A DNA stretch of 10,215 bases from Candidatus Cloacimonadota bacterium (GCA_029932755.1 JAOZPK010000084.1:1-10215); one strand, 5' to 3'. Positions 1 through 6,585 are shown, counted from the first letter of the stretch. The notes: a model not told the origin generated them from the sequence alone. Numbers and translations: made by a program.

Positions 1-400
1 TTAATAGTTTTGTATCCATTTTTTTCTCTGGATAGATCATACTTAAATAATGAGCTAGACAAAGTTTATTGAATTCAAGTTCACAAAGATTATGCAGATC
101 GCTCAACTCTTGATTTGCCAGATCAAGTTTGTTCATTGTTACATCTAATTTACTTTTTGCACTGCTTTCGGATTTCTTTAATTGTTTAATTTTTTTCTCT
201 GCTTTGCTTTTTTTAGATTTTGTTGAACTTATGTCTTTCTTCGTACTTTGTGTTTTTTGTTCAACTTCCTCTATCAGTTTGCTCTCTTCATCAATTTTTT
301 TATTCAGTTCATCCAACTGGCTTTTCTTTTCATCCAGATTCTGAGCAAATACAAATACACTCAGCAACAAACATAATCCAATTAATTTTATTTTCAACAT
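1..400 (-). CDS. Secreted coiled-coil protein, EnvC/M23-type N-terminus (partial, runs off left edge)
   Basis: The reading frame is open from ATG at 400-398 to base 2, giving 133 residues with no stop, so the C-terminal part lies beyond the left edge. Residues 1-19 form a signal peptide: MLKIK, a hydrophobic stretch, then VFVFA before QN. Residues about 22-115 are rich in Lys, Glu, Ser and Leu with heptad-like spacing and no Pro or Gly, predicting a long coiled coil. A signal peptide followed by a 'DEKKSQLDELNKKIDEE'-style coiled coil is the usual N-terminus of EnvC-like murein hydrolase activators and M23 endopeptidases. The catalytic or LytM domain would be outside the window, so that function is inferred. 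An in-frame ATG at 418-416 would add six residues, but 400 has a weak AGG at better spacing. Other periplasmic coiled-coil proteins remain possible. The codons before the edge show no decay. Confidence 0.8.
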   Translation of the reverse strand, partial: MLKIKLIGLCLLLSVFVFAQNLDEKKSQLDELNKKIDEESKLIEEVEQKTQSTKKDISSTKSKKSKAEKKIKQLKKSESSAKSKLDVTMNKLDLANQELSDLHNLCELEFNKLCLAHYLSMIYPEKKMDTKLL

Positions 401-436
401 TTTACCTATCAAACCCATTTAATTATCTTTTGGATT

Positions 437-465
437 AGTTTTGTGATTTAATGATTTTGTGTCAA
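437..465 (-). promoter_or_regulatory. Possible promoter for the secreted coiled-coil gene
   Basis: The minus strand carries a perfect TTGACA (plus-strand tgtcaa, 460-465) about 60 bases upstream of the ATG at 400, inside the gap after the small gene ending at 491. No good -10 box is seen at 16-18 bases; the best hexamer there matches only about three positions. The call rests on the -35 match and position only. Confidence 0.25.
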
Positions 466-490
466 GTTTGAGGACATTAACAAAATTATA

Positions 491-667
491 TTAATCTATC
501 TCTATCTCTATTTTTCCTTTTTCAAATCCTTTCAGATTCTTAACTAAACCAATAATTGAATCACGCATAGCATTATGAATAAAAGGAACCAATGGTATTT
601 TTTTACCATTGATCTTCAGTTTTATTTTCATTTCTTCTTCGGATAAATAATCTTCTTTATGGCTCAT
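491..667 (-). CDS. Small conserved-looking hypothetical protein, 58 aa
   Basis: The start was set at ATG 667-665 because AGGAGG lies four bases upstream (plus-strand 672-677); an in-frame ATG at 685 would add six residues and swallow this ribosome binding site. The product is MSHKEDYLSEEEMK followed by alternating charged and hydrophobic residues, a 'KINGKKIPLVPF' turn, an amphipathic helix, and an acidic tail ending IEIEID. There is no signal peptide, membrane segment or cysteine. The 'INGKxIPLxPF ... LKG' pattern resembles a short tail I associate from memory with MobB-type molybdopterin proteins and small stand-alone proteins of anaerobes and archaea; that likeness is weak and no function is assigned. 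It follows the DUF438 gene on the same strand with a 145-base gap containing a tandem repeat, so co-transcription is plausible. The strong ribosome binding site argues that it is a real gene. Confidence 0.7.
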   Translation of the reverse strand: MSHKEDYLSEEEMKIKLKINGKKIPLVPFIHNAMRDSIIGLVKNLKGFEKGKIEIEID

Positions 668-671
668 CTTT

Positions 672-677
672 CCTCCT
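672..677 (-). promoter_or_regulatory. Ribosome binding site that decides the start of the 58-aa gene
   Basis: The minus strand reads AGGAGG, then AAAG, then ATG. This near-perfect Shine-Dalgarno sequence selects the ATG at 667 over the in-frame ATG at 685, which would place the motif inside the coding sequence. Confidence 0.7.
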
Positions 678-694
678 AATCCCAACTAAATTTT

Positions 695-806
695 CTATTT
701 TTGTTCGTTTTATTTCGCTATTAAATTTTCTTTACTTAACTCTTTTTTCTCTACTTTTGTTCGCTTCAGTTCGTTGCTAATTTTTCTGTTCTTAATTCTT
801 TTCTCT
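695..806. repeat. Tandem direct repeat, two 56-nt units
   Basis: Unit 1 (695-750) and unit 2 (751-806) align without gaps. Both begin CTA(T/C)TTTTGTTCG, contain TTCG(C/T)T about 20 bases in and end CTTAA(C/T)TCTTTT(T/C)TCT. By hand about 12 of 56 positions differ. The repeat fills nearly all of the gap between the DUF438 stop at 813 and the ribosome binding site of the downstream small gene. It has no open frame of note and is T-rich on the plus strand. It could be two copies of a dispersed intergenic repeat or a local duplication in the mRNA spacer. Confidence 0.7.
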
Positions 807-812
807 CAGTCC

Positions 813-1994
813 CTATTCCCAATCCAAAAGACGCATTTCACCTTCTATTTTTTTTATCTCTGTAATTTCCTGGCTAACTTCCAGAATCCCACGATATTTA
901 CCATCATCATCATGCATTGCAAAGTATTTTATTAGGATGAATTTCCCTTTCATTTTAATCCAGAATTTTGCTTCTTTCTTTGTTCCTGCTTTAAATTCTG
1001 CAATAATTTTTTCTACAATATGTACACTTTCCGGTGGATGACAATTTTGCACTTTCCTGCCAATTATTGCTGGTGAACGAGGAAAGAATCGATCACCAGG
1101 TCTGGAAAAATATCGCACTTCATCATTCTCATCAACAAAGGTAATATCAAGCGGCAGAGTATTCAATAATAATTCCAATTGGTTTTTTGATAACTTACCG
1201 GTTTCCACTTTCCAAAATATATCAGAAACTGTACTTATCACATCAGTTTTTTTCTGTTTGGAAAATCTTGTTGGTGCTTCGATATAGGAATAACCTAGTT
1301 CGGCAGATTGTTCCTGCATCTGCTGCCAGTGGTCTTGTGTTACTGTTTCCATTGCAATAGGGTAAACAATCAATTCTTCTTTGAAGATCATGCCATACAT
1401 CAGGAAAAAAAGTTCTCCAATATCTCTATATATTTTAGGTGTGAATTCCCCATCTTCCTTAATATGTTGAGATAACTCTTTCCATTTTCGGCGGATATCA
1501 TCGTGCAAAGACCACATCACATTTAGCGGTGTATAATTTTCCCAGATTTTCTCTAAATAAGGAAATAGAATGTTTTCTTTTCGGATCAAGTGATTTTCGT
1601 ATTGTGAGAGATTGGAAGTTAATTCCGCTATTTTTTCAAAATCTTTATTATGAAGTGCAACTTTAGTTTTTTCCAGGTTTTTTTCTAATTCTCTGTTTTC
1701 CAGCATTAAATAATAGAGTGGATTACCTTCAGCAGGTTTTTCCCATTTATATTCTTTCAAGTATGGGTAGATCACATTCATGATTTTTTCAATATGCTCC
1801 TTTATATCAGCAACCTTAATGCCCATCTTGATCTGTTTGGCTTCCATCTCGACCATATCATAAGGTGTGATATTTTCTAAAGCTTCTTTGTGCTGTTTAA
1901 TCAATTTAGAGCCATCTTCCCCGTTGATAATACCCATAGAGAACTTTAATAAGCCCTTAACACGGTTTTTTCGGTTGTTAATAAATTCTGACAT
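813..1994 (-). CDS. DUF438 / hemerythrin-like / PAS domain sensor protein
   Basis: This soluble 393-residue protein has three modules. Residues about 5-82 match DUF438 (MSEFINNRKN opening, then a helical domain). Residues about 90-215 match the hemerythrin-like HHE domain, with H135 in 'NHLIRKEN', H164 in 'MWSLHDDIR' and E206 in 'FKEEL'. Residues about 268-385 form a PAS domain with the family hallmark NCHPPESVHIVEKI (Cys318-His319) and closing 'LEVSQEITEIKKIEG'. Proteins of this architecture are common in anaerobes and are thought to sense redox state, oxygen, NO or a haem/metal cofactor; the ligand here is inferred, not shown. The usual HPxH at the start of the hemerythrin domain is replaced by N91-P-L-Y94, so the metal site may be altered. 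The start at 1994 was chosen over the in-frame ATG at 2048 because GGAGG lies five bases upstream and the family begins MSE(F/L)INN. There is no output kinase or DNA-binding domain. Confidence 0.92.
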   Translation of the reverse strand: MSEFINNRKNRVKGLLKFSMGIINGEDGSKLIKQHKEALENITPYDMVEMEAKQIKMGIKVADIKEHIEKIMNVIYPYLKEYKWEKPAEGNPLYYLMLENRELEKNLEKTKVALHNKDFEKIAELTSNLSQYENHLIRKENILFPYLEKIWENYTPLNVMWSLHDDIRRKWKELSQHIKEDGEFTPKIYRDIGELFFLMYGMIFKEELIVYPIAMETVTQDHWQQMQEQSAELGYSYIEAPTRFSKQKKTDVISTVSDIFWKVETGKLSKNQLELLLNTLPLDITFVDENDEVRYFSRPGDRFFPRSPAIIGRKVQNCHPPESVHIVEKIIAEFKAGTKKEAKFWIKMKGKFILIKYFAMHDDDGKYRGILEVSQEITEIKKIEGEMRLLDWE

Positions 1995-1999
1995 CGTAA

Positions 2000-2004
2000 C
2001 CTCC
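2000..2004 (-). promoter_or_regulatory. Ribosome binding site that decides the start of the DUF438 gene
   Basis: The minus strand reads GGAGG, then five bases (TTACG), then ATG at 1994-1992. It lies inside the longer reading frame beginning at 2048, which argues that the upstream 18 codons are not translated. Confidence 0.65.
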
Positions 2005-2012
2005 ATGAATAA

Positions 2013-2041
2013 ATTATAATAAGATTCTGCATAATTCCTAA
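2013..2041 (-). promoter_or_regulatory. Possible promoter for the DUF438 gene
   Basis: The minus strand has a perfect TATAAT (2013-2018) and, 17 bases upstream, TTAGGA (2036-2041), a three-of-six match to the -35 consensus. The predicted start of transcription near 2006 leaves a leader of only about 12 bases, just enough for the GGAGG. In DNA this AT-rich a chance TATAAT is likely, so support is modest. Confidence 0.3.
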
Positions 2042-2050
2042 TTATCATTG

Positions 2051-2226
2051 TCCCGACTCATCGGGAAAGCAATCTAAATTCCTACATAACTAATTGAAAA
2101 AAGAGATTGCTTCGTTCGTAACAGCAAGAAGAAAAACTCGCAAAGACATCATCTCTTGTCATTCCCAACTCGATTGGGAGTCTTCTGCCCATTCATTACA
2201 TATTAGATTCCCGTTTTCACGAGAAT
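2051..2226. repeat. Cluster of hairpin-forming intergenic repeats
   Basis: The 530-base divergent region between the DUF438 start (1994) and the deacetylase start (2525) holds no credible gene. Its left half contains four inverted repeats. TCCCGA/TCGGGA lies at 2051-2066 with a 4-base loop. AAGCAATCT/AGATTGCTT lies at 2067-2075 and 2104-2112. TCCCAA/TTGGGA lies at 2163-2179. ATTCCCGT/ACGAGAAT lies at 2207-2226; on the minus strand this reads with one G-U wobble and a GAAA loop. The last two share the ATTCCC...GGGA(A)T form of dispersed palindromic repeats such as Neisseria dRS3, here probably a local equivalent. The right half (2227-2524) is AT-rich with no further structure that I can support beyond the AGGAGGA at 2514-2520. 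Confidence 0.55.
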
Positions 2227-2524
2227 AACAAATATAGAGATTAATCTAATTATGCAGAACTCTTTAATCACAAACCTACTTTTTGAGTAAACGAACGCGA
2301 CGTCAAGTTATTGAAAAAAGAAATAAAAAAAGTTGTTAAAAAGCTTTAAACTGCGAACAAATTTTTATCCATATTTTATTACATATCATATAATATTAAA
2401 ATGGTTAAATACTTTTATTGTTTGCTTTTCACTATCATTTCCAAATTATACTTGACTGAGGAAACCCAAGTAAATTTGTGGTGGTGTTTATAAAGATGAG
2501 AATCCTTGAATTTAGGAGGAAAAA

Positions 2525-3487
2525 ATGAAATTGATCTATAATCCAGTATTTTTAAAACACGATACCGGCATGCACCCGGAAAACATAAAGAGATTATCTT
2601 CACTTGGAGAATTACCGGTTACCAAATTAGAAAACGGTGAGAGATATCTGGAACTTGTACATAGTCCCGAATATATAAAAAAAATTAAAGATCTTAGTAT
2701 TAATGGTGGTGGGCATTCCGATGAAGATACAATCGTATCGGAAGGAAGTTATGAAGCGGCAATCTATGCAGTTGGTGCAACGATCATGGCTTCAAATAGC
2801 GGAGATTTTGCTCTGACCCGTCCTCCCGGGCATCATGCTCATCGAGATAATTCCAGCGGATTCTGTTTATTCAATAATATTGCCATCGCAGCTCAATATC
2901 AGACAAATCAAGGGAAACGTGTCTTGATCATTGATATCGACGGACATCTCGGTTGTAGCACAGAAAAGTTATTTTATGATTCTGACAAAATTATGTATTG
3001 GTCATTCCACCAGTTTCCAGCTTTTCCAGGTGGTGGAGATGCAGATGAAATTGGCGAAGGAAAAGGTAAAGGATTTACGATCAATGTCCCGCTTCCTCCG
3101 GAAAGCGGAGATGAAATTTTCATGGATGCTTTTGAATCTTTTTTACCGGTAGCCAAGGAATTTAATCCCGATATTGTAGGGATTTCTGCCGGCTTTGATT
3201 CTCATCAATATGATCTTTTACTGGATCTTCGTTTAACGGTAAATACTTATTACAAAATCGGGAAGCTGATTTCTGCAAATTTCAAAAATGTATTTGCAAC
3301 CCTAGAAGGCGGCTATAATATCGAAGTTTTCCCAAAATGTCTTTATAATTTTCTAGATGGAATAAATAATAACAAAATGAGATTCAAGGAAAATGAGACA
3401 GATTCACTTATCCAGACATACTATGAATATGAAGGGCGAAAAGCTTTGACAATGCAGCTTCTAAAAAAATACTGGAAATCAATTTAA
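2525..3487 (+). CDS. HDAC-family deacetylase (AcuC / acetylpolyamine amidohydrolase-like)
   Basis: This 320-residue cytosolic zinc hydrolase removes acetyl groups from protein lysines or small amines. Family landmarks are in order: HPEN at residues 17-20; 'DEDT'; RPPGHHAH with the catalytic His pair H103/H104; GFCLFNN; the zinc ligands D139 and H141 in 'DIDGHLG'; the third ligand D225 in 'SAGFDSH'; and the transition-state tyrosine Y264 in 'LEGGYN'. All catalytic residues are therefore present. The common 'HHGNGT' is HLGCST here, a variant next to the metal site. The start is preceded by AGGAGGA at 2514-2520. The length is close to that of AcuC and bacterial class II enzymes. It reads toward the acyl-CoA synthetase/acetyltransferase gene 242 bases downstream, which suggests that it reverses acetylation by that protein. 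Substrate specificity cannot be read from sequence; an acetylpolyamine amidohydrolase is the main alternative. Confidence 0.93.
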   Translation: MKLIYNPVFLKHDTGMHPENIKRLSSLGELPVTKLENGERYLELVHSPEYIKKIKDLSINGGGHSDEDTIVSEGSYEAAIYAVGATIMASNSGDFALTRPPGHHAHRDNSSGFCLFNNIAIAAQYQTNQGKRVLIIDIDGHLGCSTEKLFYDSDKIMYWSFHQFPAFPGGGDADEIGEGKGKGFTINVPLPPESGDEIFMDAFESFLPVAKEFNPDIVGISAGFDSHQYDLLLDLRLTVNTYYKIGKLISANFKNVFATLEGGYNIEVFPKCLYNFLDGINNNKMRFKENETDSLIQTYYEYEGRKALTMQLLKKYWKSI

Positions 3488-3528
3488 AATGAATTTAAAA
3501 GAATGTGGTGTTTTGTCTTCCTGTATAT

Positions 3529-3657
3529 CAAGCTGAAGCTTGTGTCATCCTGAGCCCTTCTATAAACTCAGGACAAGCTCTGTCGAAGGACAAAGACTTG
3601 AATAGTTTATTCCACTTCGATACGTCCCGAAAGCTTTCGGGACTACTCAGTGTGACA
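3529..3657. repeat. Compound palindromic intergenic repeat
   Basis: A nested set of inverted repeats fills the gap between the deacetylase and synthetase genes. CAAGCT/AGCTTG lies at 3529-3542 with a 2-base loop. Outer arms are TGTCATCCTGAG (3543-3554) and CTCAGTGTGACA (3646-3657), matching at 10 of 12 positions. Inside are CCTGAG/CTCAGG (3549-3554 and 3567-3572), CCTTC/GAAGG (3556-3560 and 3585-3589) and a perfect 20-bp palindrome centred on AAGCTT at 3624-3643. The 'gtcatcctgag...gtcgaaggacaaag' wording recurs in many anaerobe and Bacteroidetes-like genomes as a dispersed element. It may act as a transcript-end structure after the deacetylase; there is no T-run directly behind it. A minus-strand frame across it is a translation of the repeat and not a gene. 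Confidence 0.75.
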
Positions 3658-3671
3658 GTAAAATTCAAAAC

Positions 3672-3699
3672 TTGAAGGTTTAGAATTGCAGAATATGAT
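3672..3699 (+). promoter_or_regulatory. Probable promoter for the synthetase/acetyltransferase gene
   Basis: TTGAAG (3672-3677, four of six) is followed after 16 bases by TATGAT (3694-3699, five of six). The predicted transcription start near 3706 gives a leader of about 24 bases, with AAGGA ahead of the ATG at 3730. It lies just downstream of the compound repeat, so the gene can be transcribed independently of the deacetylase. Confidence 0.4.
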
Positions 3700-3729
3700 A
3701 ATTTATTAAATAAAAATAAGGAATAAAAA

Positions 3730-6411
3730 ATGAGTTCAAAGAAATTAGACAAACTATTTAATCCAAAAGTAGTAGCAATTGTCGGAGCTACTACAAAAAA
3801 GGAAAGTGTTGGCTATGCATTAATGAAAAACATAATCGGTTCGGGATTTGATGGGATTGTATATCCTATAAATCCTAAAAGAACCAATGTCCTTGGTGTG
3901 AAAGCATACCCTAGCTTGGATGATGTGCCGGATAAGATCGACCTGGCAATAATTGCCACACCTGCTAAATCAGTTCCAGAAATTGTAGAGAAATGTGGGA
4001 AAGTAGGAGTATCCGGAATATTATTAATTTCAGCCGGTTTTGCAGAAGCAGGGGAAGATGGCAAAGAATTGATGAAACAGATCTTTGAAACTATCCGAAA
4101 ATATAAAATACGACTAATTGGGCCGAACTGTCTAGGATTTATTAATCCTTCTATTAAATTCAATGCTAGTTTTGCCAATAAAATGGCCTTACCCGGTAAG
4201 ATCGCCCTAATATCTCAAAGTGGTGCTCTTTGTACTGCAATCCTTGACTGGTCAATAAAGCAGAATGTTGGATTCAGCAATTTTGTTTCTATTGGTTCGA
4301 TGATGGATGTTAGCTTTCACGATTTGATTGATTATTTTGGAAGTGATCCGCATACGAGCAGTATTGTTATTTATATGGAATCACTTATCGATGCCAGAAG
4401 TTTCATGAGTGCAGCAAGAGCTTTTGCCAGAAATAAACCGATCATTGTACTTAAAGCTGGAAAAAGTACAGAAGGTGCACAGGCCGCAATGTCTCACACA
4501 GGAAGTCTCGCTGGAAATGACTTTGTTTTTGATGCTGCTTTCAGAAGAGCCGGAGTTATCAGAGTTGATACGATCGAAGAACTTTTTAACATCGCTAAAT
4601 CTTTGGCAATGCAGCCCAAGCCAGTTAATAACAGGCTTGCAATTGTAACTAATGCCGGAGGTCCGGGAGTGATAGCTACAGATACTCTTATTGCCAAAGG
4701 TGGCAAGCTTACAAAATTATCTGATGAGACTATTAGTGAATTGAATAAACATCTATCTACTCACTGGAGTAAGGGAAATCCTATTGATGTATTGGGAGAT
4801 GCGGGACCTGAACAATATGCAAAAGCGGTGGAACTTTGCGCAAAAGATAGAAATGTGGATGGAATTTTAGTAATTCTAACTCCTCAATCAATGACCGATT
4901 CCACAGAAATTGCCATGCAAATTGCTGCTATTTCTAAAAACTGCAAGAAAACTGTTTTAGCATCATGGATGGGTGCAGATGATATCGCAGAAGGGCAGAA
5001 GGTTTTGGAAGCTAATAATATTCCGGTTTATCAGACTCCGGAAAACGCTGTTAAATGTTTTATGCTCATGTACGACTATTCTCGCAACCTTAATATTCTG
5101 CATGAAACTCCTTCACATATACCGCAAGAATTCCAACCTGAAAAAAGCAAAAACCAAGAACTAATTAATCACGTTTTGAAAGATAATAGAACAGTGATGA
5201 CAGAATTTGAAGCAAAACAGTTTCTAAATAATTATCAGATTCCAGTTATTAAGAACGGTCTGGCAAAAACAGAAGAGGAAGCAATCGCAATGTCAGAAAA
5301 ATTTGGTTATCCTCTTGTGATGAAGATCGCATCTCCCGATATTCTACACAAAACAGATGTTGGTGGTGTGATCTTGAATATTCTAAATAAAGAGGAGGCA
5401 AAAATTGCCTACAAGAAGATACTGAAATCTTCTAAAGAAAAAGTTCCTGATGCTGATATCAGAGGTGTTTTTGTAGAACAGATGATGAAAAGAAAATATG
5501 AATTGATCATCGGTTGTAAGAAGGATCCAATTTTCGGACCTACAATCGTCTTTGGAATGGGTGGTGTTGCAGTTGAAATTTTTAAAGATACTACTGTAGG
5601 GTTACCGCCACTAAATATGGCTCTAGCAATGAGGATCATTGAAGATACAAAGATCTACGAACTGATAAAGGGGTATAGGGGAATGCCAGGAGCAGACATT
5701 ACTTCCATCCAATTCCTGCTTTATAAATTTGCTTATCTGTTAATGGATTTCCCACAAATACTTGAAATTGATATTAATCCTTTTGGAGTTGATGAACGTG
5801 GAGGAGTTGTTTTAGATGCGAAAGTTTTGTTGGATAAAACTGTAATAGAAGTTAAGGATAAATGCTGCAAGCATATGGTAATCTCACCTTATCCATCTGA
5901 ATTCACTATCGAACACACAATGACAAACGGACAGAAAGTAACTCTTAGGGCTATCAAACCGGAAGATGAATTTATGGAAAAAGAGATGTTCTCAAATTTC
6001 TCTGAGCGTACTCAAAGATTCCGCTTTTTTCAATTAATCAAAGATATTTCTCATGAAGAACTTATTCGCTACACACAAATCGATTATGATCGTGAAATTG
6101 CCATTATTGCCGAAGTTGAAGAAGATGGCAGAAAGAAAATGGCTGGTGTAGTTCGTTTGATCGCAGATCAATATAATGAAACTGCAGAATATGCAATTGT
6201 TATTGCTGATCCATGGCATAATCTGGGACTTGGAAATAAATTCACAGATTACATTCAAGAAATTGCTATGAAAAGAGGAATTCAAAAGATCTATGCGAAT
6301 GTTATGGCAACAAATCACATTATGCAGCACATGTTTAAAAGCCGTGGGTATAAAATGGAGCGAATTGAAGATGGTTATTATGCTGAATTAGTAATTAACG
6401 AACCTAAATAA
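3730..6411 (+). CDS. ADP-forming acyl-CoA synthetase fused to GNAT acetyltransferase (Pat-like)
   Basis: This 893-residue protein is a bifunctional fusion about as long as Salmonella Pat. Residues about 5-135 form a CoA-binding Rossmann domain ('VVAIVGAT', 'IGPNCLGF'). About 150-300 is the ligase domain, with the phosphorylatable His256 in 'SHTGSLAG'. About 485-710 is the ATP-grasp (beta-subunit) part, with His540 in 'SPDILHKTDVGGV', the second phospho-transfer His of ADP-forming acetyl-CoA synthetases. About 735-890 is a GNAT domain, with Glu820 in 'AEYAIVIAD' and the acetyl-CoA loop H830-N-L-G-L-G835. The synthetase interconverts acetyl- or acyl-CoA + ADP + Pi with acid + CoA + ATP. The GNAT part probably acetylates protein lysines. 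Pat enzymes, as I recall, have lost the catalytic His; here it is kept, so the ligase half may be active, making ATP from acetyl-CoA in a fermenter. The adjacent deacetylase suggests reversible control. Acyl specificity is not readable. Confidence 0.93.
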   Translation: MSSKKLDKLFNPKVVAIVGATTKKESVGYALMKNIIGSGFDGIVYPINPKRTNVLGVKAYPSLDDVPDKIDLAIIATPAKSVPEIVEKCGKVGVSGILLISAGFAEAGEDGKELMKQIFETIRKYKIRLIGPNCLGFINPSIKFNASFANKMALPGKIALISQSGALCTAILDWSIKQNVGFSNFVSIGSMMDVSFHDLIDYFGSDPHTSSIVIYMESLIDARSFMSAARAFARNKPIIVLKAGKSTEGAQAAMSHTGSLAGNDFVFDAAFRRAGVIRVDTIEELFNIAKSLAMQPKPVNNRLAIVTNAGGPGVIATDTLIAKGGKLTKLSDETISELNKHLSTHWSKGNPIDVLGDAGPEQYAKAVELCAKDRNVDGILVILTPQSMTDSTEIAMQIAAISKNCKKTVLASWMGADDIAEGQKVLEANNIPVYQTPENAVKCFMLMYDYSRNLNILHETPSHIPQEFQPEKSKNQELINHVLKDNRTVMTEFEAKQFLNNYQIPVIKNGLAKTEEEAIAMSEKFGYPLVMKIASPDILHKTDVGGVILNILNKEEAKIAYKKILKSSKEKVPDADIRGVFVEQMMKRKYELIIGCKKDPIFGPTIVFGMGGVAVEIFKDTTVGLPPLNMALAMRIIEDTKIYELIKGYRGMPGADITSIQFLLYKFAYLLMDFPQILEIDINPFGVDERGGVVLDAKVLLDKTVIEVKDKCCKHMVISPYPSEFTIEHTMTNGQKVTLRAIKPEDEFMEKEMFSNFSERTQRFRFFQLIKDISHEELIRYTQIDYDREIAIIAEVEEDGRKKMAGVVRLIADQYNETAEYAIVIADPWHNLGLGNKFTDYIQEIAMKRGIQKIYANVMATNHIMQHMFKSRGYKMERIEDGYYAELVINEPK

Positions 6412-6437
6412 TCCGAAATCTTGTGAATGGTCTTGAT

Positions 6438-6477
6438 CTTCGCAATGATTGAATATTATTGAATTACCATTGCGGAG
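6438..6477 (+). terminator. Possible hairpin terminator after the synthetase gene
   Basis: CTTCGCAATG (6438-6447) pairs with CATTGCGGAG (6468-6477), with one U-G wobble and a 20-base AT-rich loop, starting 26 bases after the stop codon. It is followed by GTTTTC, a short T-run. The long loop and weak T-run make it a poor intrinsic terminator; it may be a fragment of an intergenic repeat. A further palindrome, GCTTTGCAAAGC, lies at 6521-6532. Confidence 0.35.
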
Positions 6478-6585
6478 GTTTTCAACCATAAGACGTGCAA
6501 GAGAATTTCAGCATCGTTTCGCTTTGCAAAGCCGACGCATTATCCGCAAGGTACCAAAAAAATAAGATTATAGGATAATAAAAAA

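Noticed and set aside
129..438. Two plus-strand open frames rich in Phe, Ser and Leu
   Set aside because: They are antisense to the signal-peptide/coiled-coil gene, whose Lys/Glu codons read as Phe/Ser/Leu on the other strand.
1995..2048. N-terminal extension of 18 residues on the DUF438 protein
   Set aside because: The extension contains the GGAGG ribosome binding site of the inner ATG, and the DUF438 family begins at MSE(F/L)INN.
2452..2480. TTGACT upstream of the deacetylase as a promoter -35 box
   Set aside because: No acceptable -10 hexamer lies 15-19 bases downstream.
2415..2603. Minus-strand open frame overlapping the deacetylase start
   Set aside because: It covers the deacetylase ribosome binding site and first codons, with no motif or own ribosome binding site.
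3528..3752. Minus-strand open frame of 74 codons between the deacetylase and synthetase genes
   Set aside because: Its C-terminal part (…RACPEFIEGLRMTQA…) is a translation of the palindromic repeat, it overlaps the start of the synthetase gene, and it has no ribosome binding site.
3813..4178. Minus-strand open frame of 121 codons
   Set aside because: It lies wholly inside the strongly supported synthetase/acetyltransferase gene and has no recognisable motif.
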